Below are positions 25,257 through 33,570 of a stretch of DNA of 64,000 bases, piece after piece. The position numbers were made by a program, and so were the translations under genes. Origin of the DNA: Puniceibacterium antarcticum (GTDB lineage Bacteria > Pseudomonadota > Alphaproteobacteria > Rhodobacterales > Rhodobacteraceae); NCBI RefSeq assembly GCF_002760615.1, contig NZ_AWWI01000186.1, forward strand, positions 1-64,000, written 5' to 3'. How positions within the stretch are numbered: position 1 is the first letter of the stretch; each line of letters opens with the position of its first letter. Under the pieces are notes generated by a model. It searched no databases, was not told where the DNA came from, and saw nothing but the letters and a program-made list of their open reading frames with translations.

Positions 25257-26417
25257 TTACAGCGGCAGGGCCTTTTCAACCAGCCGAACAAAGAAAGAGG
25301 CGCCCACAGGGGCGATCTCGTCCTGAAAATCATAGGAAGGGTGATGACACGACGGTGTGTCCCCCTGACCCAGAAACAGATAGGCCCCCGGGCGCGCCCG
25401 CAGCATGTAACCGAAATCCTCGGCAGCCATCTTGGGTGCACAGTCTGCATCCACCCGATCCGCGCCGACAACCTCCCGCGCCACCTCGGCCGCAAAGGCG
25501 GCTTCGGCCGCGTTGTTCACTGTTGCCGGATAACCCTTTTCATACTGCAGTGTCGCACTCATCCCAAGCGAGGCCGCCTGATGATGAACGATTTCTTCCA
25601 TACGTTCGATCACCATCGCCTGCACTGCCGGATCAAAGCTGCGCACCGTGCCCACGATCTGCGCGGTGTCGGGAATGATATTGGTTGCAGTCCCGGCATG
25701 GATCTGCGTCACGGTCAGCACCAGCTTGTCCATCGCATTGGTATTGCGGCTGACGATGGTCTGCAGGGCCTGAACGATCGAAACTGTCGCCATGATCGGA
25801 TCCCGCGCGCGATACGGCATCGCGGCATGCCCGCCAAACCCCTGCACATCAATGCGAAAGACATCTGTCCCCGCCATCAGCGGCCCCGGCGCGGTCAGGA
25901 TATGGCCTAAAGGCGTGCCGGGCGAGTTGTGAATGCCAAAAACCCGTGAGATGTCGAAACGCTCCATGATCCCCTCTTGGACCATGATGCGCCCGCCGCC
26001 ACCCCCCTCTTCGGCCGGCTGAAAGATCAGCGCGACCCGCCCGGCAAAGTTACGGGTCTCGGCCAGATATCGCGCCGCACCAAGCAGCATTGTGGTGTGA
26101 CCGTCATGGCCGCAGGCGTGCATCTTTCCGGGAACGGTCGACGCATGGGCGACACCGCTCGTCTCCTCCATCGGCAAGGCGTCCATATCGGCGCGCAGTC
26201 CGATGGTTGGCCCGGGACGGTTGCCCTCGATCAGTGCGACCAGACCGCTGGTGGCGATACCTTCATGGATGTCAGTGACGCCGAATTCCCGCAGTCTCTC
26301 TACAACGAAACGCGCAGTCTCATGACATTCCAGCCCCAGTTCGGGATGCTGGTGCAGATGCCGCCGCCAGCCGGTCATCTCTTCACCATAAGCGGCAATG
26401 CGGTTGATGACGGGCAT
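25257..26417 (-). CDS. M20 family amidohydrolase (hippurate hydrolase-like), copy 1
   Basis: The 386-residue dimetal amidohydrolase of the M20D (HipO/AmhX) type cleaves N-acyl amino acids or related amides. RRHLHQHPELGLE gives the N-terminal motif, LRADMDALPMEE a metal Asp, KMHACGHDGHTTML the Cys/His ligands, and IFQPAEEGGGG the catalytic Glu pair. The lid domain spans about residues 180-290 (GFGGHAAMP). The start at 26417 follows GGAGAAG. It is 55 bp downstream of a closely related gene, evidently a tandem duplicate. The substrate is not known; proximity to speB hints at polyamine or guanidino compounds. Confidence 0.9.
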   Translation of the reverse strand: MPVINRIAAYGEEMTGWRRHLHQHPELGLECHETARFVVERLREFGVTDIHEGIATSGLVALIEGNRPGPTIGLRADMDALPMEETSGVAHASTVPGKMHACGHDGHTTMLLGAARYLAETRNFAGRVALIFQPAEEGGGGGRIMVQEGIMERFDISRVFGIHNSPGTPLGHILTAPGPLMAGTDVFRIDVQGFGGHAAMPYRARDPIMATVSIVQALQTIVSRNTNAMDKLVLTVTQIHAGTATNIIPDTAQIVGTVRSFDPAVQAMVIERMEEIVHHQAASLGMSATLQYEKGYPATVNNAAEAAFAAEVAREVVGADRVDADCAPKMAAEDFGYMLRARPGAYLFLGQGDTPSCHHPSYDFQDEIAPVGASFFVRLVEKALPL

Positions 26418-26472
26418 CGGGCTTCTCCAAGAACTGGCAGGCGTCAGGGTTTCTTTAGGACGCAGAGCCCAC

Positions 26473-27660
26473 TCAACCACCATCACGGGATGGGTGCAAG
26501 CCGTGCCCCAGGGGCTGGCGGGTCTCGATAAGCCGTGCAAAGAACGATGCGCCAAAGGGTGCGGCCTCGTCATTGAAATCGAATTTCGGATGATGCACCG
26601 ACGGGCCGATGCCCTGCCCCAGAAACAGAAAGGCACCGGGGCGGGCGTTCAGCATGTAGGAGAAATCCTCGGCCCCCATTTCGGGTGAAAGATCGTCCAC
26701 GACCGAGCCTCCGACGCCCCGCGCGACATCAACGGCAAAGCCCGTCTGATCCACATGGTTCACCGTCGGCGGATAGCTACGTTCGTACGACACGCGGGCC
26801 GTGACACCATAAGCAAGCGCCTGACCTTCAACGATGGTGCGCAGGCGCGCCTCGGCCAGATTGCGCAGATCGGGGTCAAAGGTGCGCACGGTGCCCGCCA
26901 GCCGCACCTCTTCAGGGATGACGTTCATGGCGGATCCGCCATGCACCTGGGTCAGCGACACCACGATTCCCTGCAGCGGATTGGCATTGCGCGACACGAT
27001 CGTGTGCAGCGCCTGCCCGATGGCCAGCGCACAGGGCATCGGATCCAGACAATTGTGCGGTTGCGCAGCATGTCCGCCCTTGCCGGTGATAAAAATCTCA
27101 AAATCATCGACCGCCGCCATGATCGGCCCCGGCGTGGTGCGAAATTCCCCAAGCGCACCAGCGGGATCGGTGTGCAGGGCATAGACTTCGGATATCCCGA
27201 ACCGGTCCATCAGCCCCTCTTCGACCATGATCCTCCCACCGCCGGTGGTTTCTTCGGCCGGCTGAAAGATCAGCGCAACAGCGCCGCTGAAATTCCGCGT
27301 CTCGGCCAGATAGCGCGCCGCGCCCAGCAGCATGGTCGTGTGCCCGTCATGGCCGCAGGCATGCATCCGTCCCGGCACTTCGGACGCCCAGTCGGCGCCA
27401 GTCTCCTCATCCATCGGCAAAGCGTCCATATCGGCACGCAGACCGGTCACCGGACCCGCCCCCTGCCCGCGAATGATCGCAACGACGCCGGTTTCCGCGA
27501 GCCCCTCGTGCACCTCATCGACACCGAACTCGCGCAGCCGCGCCGCGACAAAGGCCGCCGTCTGATGGCAGTCGAGGCCCAGTTCGGGGTTACGGTGCAG
27601 ATGGTGGCGCCAGCCGACCATATCCTGGGCATAGTCGGCGATACGGTTCACAACTGGCAT
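26473..27660 (-). CDS. M20 family amidohydrolase (hippurate hydrolase-like), copy 2
   Basis: The 395-residue paralogue of the next gene shares MPV-NRIA at the N-terminus, RMHACGHDGHTTMLLGAARY and LIFQPAEE. It differs in the active-site rim (PMDEETGADWASEV, IFITGKGGHAAQPHN) and has a C-terminal extension ending HPSRDGG. The metal ligands Cys/His, Glu-Glu and the final HHPKFDF His are all intact, so both copies should be active. ATG 27660 follows AAGGAG. Divergence at the substrate pocket suggests different N-acyl substrates. It begins the probable amidohydrolase-amidohydrolase-speB transcript and is divergent from mazG. Confidence 0.9.
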   Translation of the reverse strand: MPVVNRIADYAQDMVGWRHHLHRNPELGLDCHQTAAFVAARLREFGVDEVHEGLAETGVVAIIRGQGAGPVTGLRADMDALPMDEETGADWASEVPGRMHACGHDGHTTMLLGAARYLAETRNFSGAVALIFQPAEETTGGGRIMVEEGLMDRFGISEVYALHTDPAGALGEFRTTPGPIMAAVDDFEIFITGKGGHAAQPHNCLDPMPCALAIGQALHTIVSRNANPLQGIVVSLTQVHGGSAMNVIPEEVRLAGTVRTFDPDLRNLAEARLRTIVEGQALAYGVTARVSYERSYPPTVNHVDQTGFAVDVARGVGGSVVDDLSPEMGAEDFSYMLNARPGAFLFLGQGIGPSVHHPKFDFNDEAAPFGASFFARLIETRQPLGHGLHPSRDGG

Positions 27661-27722
27661 GGCTGGACACTCCTTGTTTCCTGTCGCATGGCTGCTCCTG
27701 ACCCAAATCGAAAGGCCCCGCA

Positions 27723-28529
27723 ATGTCTGAAGATCTTATCTTTGATCCCAAAGGCGGCATGCCGCGCCTTCTGGAAATCATGGCCCGCCTGCGCGACCCG
27801 GAAACCGGATGTCCCTGGGACATCGAACAGGATTTTGCCTCGATCGCGCCTTATACCATCGAAGAAGCCTATGAGGTGGCCGATGCGATCGAGCGCAAAG
27901 CCTGGGATGAGCTGAAAAGCGAGCTGGGCGATCTTCTGCTGCAATCGGTCTATCACACCCAGATGGCAACCGAGGCCGGAATGTTCACTTTTGACGATGT
28001 GGCCAATGGGATTTCCGACAAGATGGTCGCGCGTCATCCCCATGTCTTCGGCGATGAGACCCGCGACAAATCCGCCGAGCAGCAGACACGGGACTGGGAA
28101 AAGATCAAAGCCGCAGAACGCGCCGAAAAACAGGAAACCGGCGTGCTCGACGGGGTTGCGATGGGGCTGCCCGCGCTCATGCGTGCAGTAAAACTGCAGA
28201 AACGCGCGGCGCGGGTCGGCTTTGACTGGCCCACCACTGACGAGGTGATCGACAAGATTGTCGAAGAGGCACAGGAGCTGCGAGAAGCGGCCGATGCCGA
28301 GCACGCCAAAGAGGAATTTGGCGATCTGCTGTTCGTTATGGCCAATCTGGCCCGTCATATGGACATCGACCCCGAAGAAGCCTTGCGTGCCGCAAATGCA
28401 AAGTTCATGCGGCGGTTCCGTTTCATAGAGGCGGCACTGGCGATACAGGGACGCAGCCCGCAGGACAGCGACTTGGCAGAGATGGACGCTCTGTGGGACA
28501 CGGCCAAAGCCGCAGAGCGCGCAGGCTGA
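27723..28529 (+). CDS. mazG: Nucleoside triphosphate pyrophosphohydrolase MazG
   Basis: MazG hydrolyses (d)NTPs to NMP and pyrophosphate and can lower ppGpp or clean oxidised nucleotides. The 268-residue product has two MazG helical domains. The first has LRDPETGCPWDIEQDFAS and EEAYEVADAIE with the Mg-binding EExxD/E helix, then ELGDLLLQSVYH. The second has EEAQELREA and EEFGDLLFVMANLARH. The start is ATG 27723. It stands alone, divergent from the amidohydrolase operon by 62 bp. Confidence 0.96.
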   Translation: MSEDLIFDPKGGMPRLLEIMARLRDPETGCPWDIEQDFASIAPYTIEEAYEVADAIERKAWDELKSELGDLLLQSVYHTQMATEAGMFTFDDVANGISDKMVARHPHVFGDETRDKSAEQQTRDWEKIKAAERAEKQETGVLDGVAMGLPALMRAVKLQKRAARVGFDWPTTDEVIDKIVEEAQELREAADAEHAKEEFGDLLFVMANLARHMDIDPEEALRAANAKFMRRFRFIEAALAIQGRSPQDSDLAEMDALWDTAKAAERAG

Positions 28530-28660
28530 GCCCGAGTTTTCTCTGAAAAGGCTCTGGGTTCAGACGCCAGACTTATTCCTGACTGTTTCATTCGGACATT
28601 GACCCAACCAAAACCCTCAGGTTTAACACCTCCATCACCGCAACTCCGATGGAGAGAGAT

Positions 28661-29662
28661 ATGACCTTACGCATCACCACAGCCCTTGCGGCATTGATCG
28701 CAGCCACACCGGCGCTGGCCGAAGTGAACATTTATTCCCAACGCCAACCTGACCTGATTGCGCCCATCGCTGATGCCTTCACGGCCGAGACCGGCATCGA
28801 AACCAATATCGTCTTTCTGGACCAGGGTCTGACCGAGCGCCTGAGCGCCGAAGGCAGCCGCAGCCCAGCCGATATCATCATGACCGTGGACATCGCCCGT
28901 CTGTCTCAGGCCGTTGATGCCGGTGTCACCCAAGCGGTCGACAGCGCCGTGTTGCACGACAACATTCCCGCGCAGTTCCGCGATCCCGCCAACCAGTGGT
29001 TCGGCGTCACCACCCGCGCCCGTATCGTCTATGCCAGCAAGGACCGCGTGGCCGATGGTGAGGTCACGACCTACGAGGACCTTGTTGATCCGAAATGGAA
29101 GGGCCGCATCTGCACACGCTCGGGCACCCATCCCTATAACCTTGCGCTGCTCTCTGCCGTCATAAAACATGATGGGTATGACGCCGCCAAAAAATGGGCG
29201 CTTGGGCTCAAGGCCAATCTGGCGCGCAAACCGCAAGGCAACGACCGCGCGCAGGTCAAGGCGATCTGGGCCGGGGAATGCGACATTTCCCTCGGAAATA
29301 CCTATTACATGGGTGAGATGCTGGAAGATCCCGAACAGGCGGAATGGGCAAATTCCGTGCGCATCATCTTTCCGACCTTCAGCGACGGCGGCACTCACAT
29401 GAATGTCTCTGGTGTGGCCATGACGGCCGCCGCGCCGCACCGCGAGGATGCGCTGAAATTCATGGAATTTCTCGCCTCCCCCGAAGCGCAGGAGATCTAT
29501 GCTGAGGCCAATCACGAATTCCCGGTCAAGCCGGGCGTACCACGCTCTGATCTTGTCGCCTCTTGGGGGGATTTCACGCCCGATCCCGTCGATCTGATCG
29601 AACTTGCCGCGCTGCGCGGTGACGCGCTGCGCCTGATGGAAGAGATCGACTTCGACGGCTGA
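28661..29662 (+). CDS. Periplasmic Fe(III)-type ABC transporter substrate-binding protein
   Basis: The 333-residue precursor has a signal peptide (TTALAALIAATPALA, cleavage about residue 20). The mature protein has the FutA/AfuA/FbpA pattern: VNIYSQRQPDLIAPIADAF, GSRSPADIIMTVDIARL and GRICTRSGTHPYN. The paired tyrosines in ISLGNTYYMGEML typically bind ferric iron. ATG 28661 follows GGAGAGAG. No permease or ATPase gene is adjacent, so it must either work with a transporter elsewhere or be a relic. A very strong terminator follows. I see no confident Fur/Irr/RirA box in the 131-bp upstream gap. Confidence 0.88.
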   Translation: MTLRITTALAALIAATPALAEVNIYSQRQPDLIAPIADAFTAETGIETNIVFLDQGLTERLSAEGSRSPADIIMTVDIARLSQAVDAGVTQAVDSAVLHDNIPAQFRDPANQWFGVTTRARIVYASKDRVADGEVTTYEDLVDPKWKGRICTRSGTHPYNLALLSAVIKHDGYDAAKKWALGLKANLARKPQGNDRAQVKAIWAGECDISLGNTYYMGEMLEDPEQAEWANSVRIIFPTFSDGGTHMNVSGVAMTAAAPHREDALKFMEFLASPEAQEIYAEANHEFPVKPGVPRSDLVASWGDFTPDPVDLIELAALRGDALRLMEEIDFDG

Positions 29663-29685
29663 CCAAGCACCACAGTCAGGCAGAC

Positions 29686-29726
29686 AATGCCCCGGAACAC
29701 CCCGAATGCGGATGTTCCGGGGCATT
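29686..29726 (+). terminator. Terminator of the Fe-binding protein gene
   Basis: AATGCCCCGGAACA and TGTTCCGGGGCATT form a perfect 14-bp stem with a 13-base loop, followed by TGTTTTC on the plus strand. Confidence 0.9.
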
Positions 29727-29784
29727 TGTTTTCTGAACCTCTGCAAACATGCGCTGCTGGAACGCGGTCATGATCTGCTCATGC

Positions 29785-29819
29785 GAAAACGGCGCGTCCC
29801 TTTCGGGCGCGCCGTTTTC
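29785..29819 (-). terminator. Terminator after acpP
   Basis: GAAAACGGCGCG and CGCGCCGTTTTC form a perfect 12-bp stem around an 11-base loop. It lies 25 bases beyond the acpP stop on the minus strand and can also work on the plus strand. Confidence 0.8.
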
Positions 29820-29844
29820 AAATCTCTTTTGGCCCGAATCCGTA

Positions 29845-30078
29845 TCAGGATGCTTCGCTGATAAATTTCACCGCATCGCCGAAGGTCTGGATGTTTTCGG
29901 CAGCATCGTCAGGAATCTCGATCCCGAATTCCTCTTCGAAAGCCATCACAAGCTCGACCGTGTCAAGGCTGTCTGCGCCCAGATCGTCGATGAACGAGGC
30001 GTTGTCCGTCACCTTGGACTCTTCCACACTCAAATGCTCAACCACAATCTTTTTCACGCGTGCTGCGACGTCGCTCAT
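29845..30078 (-). CDS. acpP: Acyl carrier protein
   Basis: AcpP carries acyl chains on a 4-phosphopantetheine arm during fatty acid synthesis. The 77-residue acidic protein has [20 protein letters not shown] with the modified Ser37. The start [12 protein letters not shown] is canonical and fixes the ATG at 30078; the open frame continues upstream only by chance. It lies 227 bp downstream of fabG in the order fabD-fabG-acpP and probably has its own promoter as well. Confidence 0.98.
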   Translation of the reverse strand: MSDVAARVKKIVVEHLSVEESKVTDNASFIDDLGADSLDTVELVMAFEEEFGIEIPDDAAENIQTFGDAVKFISEAS

Positions 30079-30305
30079 TCTGTCATCCTCATTCAACTGT
30101 CGGGTGCATTGCACCCGGATTTGCCCTCGCCCCCAGCGGGGTGGCTTCTGTCTTGCCCTTTCGGGCGGTTCGTTTGCCCGCCAGGCGGGACCGGAGCCAG
30201 ACCGCATTTTAACGGCCCGAACCGGAACTGACGCGCCTATAGCACATGGAAAGAGGTTGGCAAACGCTTTCCCAACTCCTTCACTGGATGCCATGCGGCA
30301 CAAAG

Positions 30306-31043
30306 TCAGAGCATGGCCATCCCGCCGTTCACATGCAAGGTGGTCCCTGTCACATATGCAGCCTCGGGACTGGAAAGATACAGTACTGCCGCTGCGATCT
30401 CCTGCGCCTCGCCCATACGGCCCAAAGGCACCTGTGACAGGATCGCGGCTTTCTGGTCATCGCTCAGTTTTTCGGTCATGGCGGTGGTGATAAAACCGGG
30501 GGCAACGGCATTGACCGTTATGCCGCGGCTTGCGACCTCATAGGCCAGAGATTTCGACATGCCCACCATGCCCGCTTTCGCGGCAGCATAGTTGCCCTGA
30601 CCCGGATTGCCGGTGGAGCCCACAACCGAAGAAATGTTCACGATGCGGCCCCAGCGGGCCTTCATCATGCCACGCAGCACCCCCTTGCAGAGCTTGAAGG
30701 TCGCGGTCAGGTTCACGTCAATCACAGATTGCCATTCGTCGTCAGACATACGCATGAACAGATTGTCACGGGTAATGCCCGCATTGTTCACAAGAATATC
30801 GACCGCCCCCATCGCTTTGATCGCATCCTTGGGCAGCGCGTCAACAGATGCCGAATCGCCAAGGTTGCAGGGGAGGACGAAGGCACGCTCGCCAAGCTCT
30901 GCCGCAAGCGCCTCCAGCGGTTCGGTCCGTGTGCCGCTCAGGCCCACACTGGCGCCAGCGGCGTGCAATGTGCGGGCGATTTCGCCGCCAATCCCACCAG
31001 AGGCGCCGGTGATCAGCGCTGACTTTCCTGTCAGGTCAAACAT
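30306..31043 (-). CDS. fabG: 3-oxoacyl-ACP reductase
   Basis: FabG reduces 3-oxoacyl-ACP with NADPH in fatty acid elongation. The 245-residue short-chain dehydrogenase has the cofactor motif [29 protein letters not shown], and the catalytic tetrad with Ser in [14 protein letters not shown] and YAAAK. The C-terminal HVNGGMAML is typical of FabG. It lies between fabD and acpP, which separates it from the many generic SDRs. The 101-bp gap to fabD holds two perfect palindromes. Confidence 0.97.
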   Translation of the reverse strand: MFDLTGKSALITGASGGIGGEIARTLHAAGASVGLSGTRTEPLEALAAELGERAFVLPCNLGDSASVDALPKDAIKAMGAVDILVNNAGITRDNLFMRMSDDEWQSVIDVNLTATFKLCKGVLRGMMKARWGRIVNISSVVGSTGNPGQGNYAAAKAGMVGMSKSLAYEVASRGITVNAVAPGFITTAMTEKLSDDQKAAILSQVPLGRMGEAQEIAAAVLYLSSPEAAYVTGTTLHVNGGMAML

Positions 31044-31081
31044 TTGACTTCCTTTTTCTCAACTTCTGCTGCGTGCGCCCC

Positions 31082-31129
31082 AGAGTTTTTCTGAAAAACT
31101 CTAGGCAAAACTTTTCTGAAAAGTTTTGC
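31082..31129. repeat. Two adjacent perfect palindromes sharing a TTTTCTGAAAA core
   Basis: AGAGTTTTT-CTG-AAAAACTCT (31082-31102) and GCAAAACTTTT-CTG-AAAAGTTTTGC (31105-31129) are separated by two bases. Both are perfect and have the same CTG loop. They lie in the fabD-fabG gap and could form tandem mRNA hairpins or be copies of a dispersed palindromic repeat. Confidence 0.8.
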
Positions 31130-31144
31130 ATCAGCGCCCAACGT

Positions 31145-32083
31145 TCAAACCTGTTGCTCCACTGCGGCGCGTACGTCTGCGGACGCCAAGATGGACCGTG
31201 TCGCCACATCCTTTGCGATGCGACGCACCATACCAGAAAGCGCCTTACCCGCGCCAATCTCCCAGATCTCGTCCACACCTTCGTTGGCCATCCACATCAC
31301 GGATTCGCGCCAGCGCACCGATCCAGTCACCTGCGTGATCAGCAAGGACCGTATAGCATCCGGCTCACTCACGGCGCTTGCGGTCACATTGGCAACCAGC
31401 GGCACCACAGGAGGGTGGATCGTCACGGCCTCAAGCGCTTCGGCCATGACCCGCGCGGCAGGCTCCATCAACAGGCAGTGAAACGGTGCACTGACTGGCA
31501 GGATCACGGCCCGCTTAGCACCCTTGGCCTTGGCCAGCTCAACAGCCCGTTCGACGGCTGCGCGATGGCCGGAGACCACGACCTGCGCGGGATCATTATC
31601 ATTTGCAGCGGCGCAAATTTCGTCCTCCGCCGCCTCGTCCGCGATCTGGGATACAGTTGCAAAGTCCAGTCCGAGCAGTGCGGCCATTGCGCCGACACCG
31701 ACCGGCACGGCCTCTTGCATTGCGCGTCCACGCGCGCGCAGCAGGCGTGCACTGTCCGAAACACTCAGCGCCCCTGCCGCCGTAAGGGCAGAATATTCAC
31801 CAAGGCTGTGCCCGGCCACAAAGACGGCTGATGTCACCTCAACACCCTCTGATTCGAGTGCGCGCATCACCGCAAGCGATGTCGCCATCAAGGCCGGTTG
31901 GGCATTCTGAGTCAGCTGCAGCACCTCAGCCTCGCCCTCCCAGATCAATGTGCTCAGCTTTTCGCCGAGCGCTTCGTCCACCTCTTCGAACACCGCTCGC
32001 GCGGCTGGATAGGCGTCTGCCAGATCCCGGCCCATGCCGATGATCTGGGCACCCTGCCCGGGAAATACGAATGCGCGGGTCAT
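31145..32083 (-). CDS. fabD: Malonyl-CoA:ACP transacylase
   Basis: FabD moves malonyl groups from CoA to ACP, supplying fatty acid elongation. The 312-residue product has FVFPGQGAQIIGMGRDLA at the N-terminus, the nucleophile elbow VAGHSLGEYSALTAAG, and the catalytic His in PVSAPFHCLLM. GVDEIWEIGAGKALSGMVRRI is the conserved C-terminal motif. It is the first gene of fabD-fabG-acpP, and its start is canonical. Confidence 0.98.
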   Translation of the reverse strand: MTRAFVFPGQGAQIIGMGRDLADAYPAARAVFEEVDEALGEKLSTLIWEGEAEVLQLTQNAQPALMATSLAVMRALESEGVEVTSAVFVAGHSLGEYSALTAAGALSVSDSARLLRARGRAMQEAVPVGVGAMAALLGLDFATVSQIADEAAEDEICAAANDNDPAQVVVSGHRAAVERAVELAKAKGAKRAVILPVSAPFHCLLMEPAARVMAEALEAVTIHPPVVPLVANVTASAVSEPDAIRSLLITQVTGSVRWRESVMWMANEGVDEIWEIGAGKALSGMVRRIAKDVATRSILASADVRAAVEQQV

Positions 32084-32258
32084 CTGGGACCTCCCTGCCT
32101 CTATTCATGTGCGGCACAGACCTATCCGGCCTTTGCGCGGCGTGCAACGTGCCTTGGTCCGACATAGGCCGCGCAGGGGGACTGTGCGGCTGTGCGGATT
32201 GCTGCAATCCGCGTATGTTCTAAGAAGGTGGCCAACTCAGATCCGGAGATTTTCACAC

Positions 32259-33464
32259 ATGCCTTTGACCAATACCGCAACCCGTTTCGGAGGGGTGACC
32301 AAGACCCTGCACTGGCTGACTGCCCTTGGCATTCTGCTGGCCATTCCGCTGGGCATCATTGCCAATGATGCCCCCTATGCAACCAGTGATCAGCTGGCAC
32401 AAAAGGCCTGGCTGTTCTCAACGCACAAGACTTTGGGTGTCACGATCTTTTTCATCGCTCTGATACGCATACTCTGGGCTCTCAGTCAGCCAAAGCCTGC
32501 CCCTCTGCATCCCGAAAGACGCCTGGAGAGCTGGCTGGCCGAGACGGTGCACTGGCTGCTTTACGGCTCGCTGGTTCTGGTACCATTGACGGGCTGGATG
32601 CATCATGCGGCAACTGCGGGATTTGCGCCAATCTGGTGGCCCTTTGGTCAATCCCTGCCCTTTATCCCGAAATCCGAAAGCCTAGCGGATGTCACCGCTG
32701 CACTGCACATTGTGTTTGAGCGCGTGTTGCTGATCTCGGTGATCCTGCACATTGTCGGCGCGCTGAAGCATCATTTCATGGACCGCGATTTAACCCTCCG
32801 CAGGATGTTGCCCGGAACGGCCCAGGCCGGAAACCCGCGCCATGGTCACGCAGTTCTTTTGCCAATCGCAAGCGCTCTCACCATCTGGGCCGTTGCGCTT
32901 GGGGTCGGCGCGGGTCTTGGGGCATTCGAACATGAGGGCAGCACAGCTCAGATCGCGGCGCTCGACCAGGTGGAAAGCGACTGGAAGGTCGAGGACGGCA
33001 GTCTGACGATTGCCGTGATGCAGCTGGGATCCGAGGTTACCGGCAGTTTTTCCGACTGGACGGCGGACATCACCTTCGACGAACGTGACACCCCCGGCAA
33101 GGCAGGTGAGGTCACAGTTACCGTGGCCATCGGGTCCCTGAAATTGGGATCGGTCACCTCACAAGCGCTTGGCGCGGATTTCTTTGCGGCCGAGCAATTC
33201 CCGACCGCTATCTTTGACGCAGATATAATGAAGGTCGCTGATGGCTATGAGGCGCACGGTAAACTGACCCTGCGCGGCACAGCGGTTCCGGTAACACTGC
33301 CCTTCACCCTGACGCTGGAAGGAGATACAGCCCACATGCAAGGCCGCACCAAGCTGGACCGGCGCAAATACGCGATAGGTGATACCATGAGCGACGACGG
33401 TCAACTTGGCTTCAATGCGGATGTCCTTGTAGAGCTGACCGCAACCCGAGGGACGCAGTCCTGA
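32259..33464 (+). CDS. Cytochrome b561 domain fused to YceI-like lipocalin domain
   Basis: The 401-residue protein joins two families. Residues about 5-180 are a four-helix cytochrome b561 (CybB-like). Candidate haem histidines are in TLHWLTALG, STHKTLGV, HWLLYGSL and LHIVGALKHHF. Another helix at about residues 205-228 precedes a YceI domain (about residues 240-400). That domain includes SGSFSDWTADITFD-like and QALGADFFAAEQFPTAIF stretches, and the lipocalin-like barrel would face the periplasm. YceI proteins bind polyisoprenoids such as ubiquinone, so quinone-linked electron transfer is plausible but inferred. ATG 32259 is chosen by family. A bidirectional terminator follows. Confidence 0.88.
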   Translation: MPLTNTATRFGGVTKTLHWLTALGILLAIPLGIIANDAPYATSDQLAQKAWLFSTHKTLGVTIFFIALIRILWALSQPKPAPLHPERRLESWLAETVHWLLYGSLVLVPLTGWMHHAATAGFAPIWWPFGQSLPFIPKSESLADVTAALHIVFERVLLISVILHIVGALKHHFMDRDLTLRRMLPGTAQAGNPRHGHAVLLPIASALTIWAVALGVGAGLGAFEHEGSTAQIAALDQVESDWKVEDGSLTIAVMQLGSEVTGSFSDWTADITFDERDTPGKAGEVTVTVAIGSLKLGSVTSQALGADFFAAEQFPTAIFDADIMKVADGYEAHGKLTLRGTAVPVTLPFTLTLEGDTAHMQGRTKLDRRKYAIGDTMSDDGQLGFNADVLVELTATRGTQS

Positions 33465-33499
33465 GAGGTAGAGCCCGATCACCCGGACTAGGAACTAAA

Positions 33500-33529
33500 A
33501 AAGGCTGGTCAGTTATCTGACCAGCCTTT
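33500..33529. terminator. Bidirectional terminator
   Basis: AAAGGCTGGTCAG and CTGACCAGCCTTT form a perfect 13-bp stem with a TTAT loop. It lies between the b561-YceI gene (plus) and the VPLPA-CTERM gene (minus), with A/T flanks on both sides. Confidence 0.92.
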
Positions 33530-33570
33530 CGACTATCTTAGAGCGCTAAGTTCAAAAACTGTCAGCGCTT

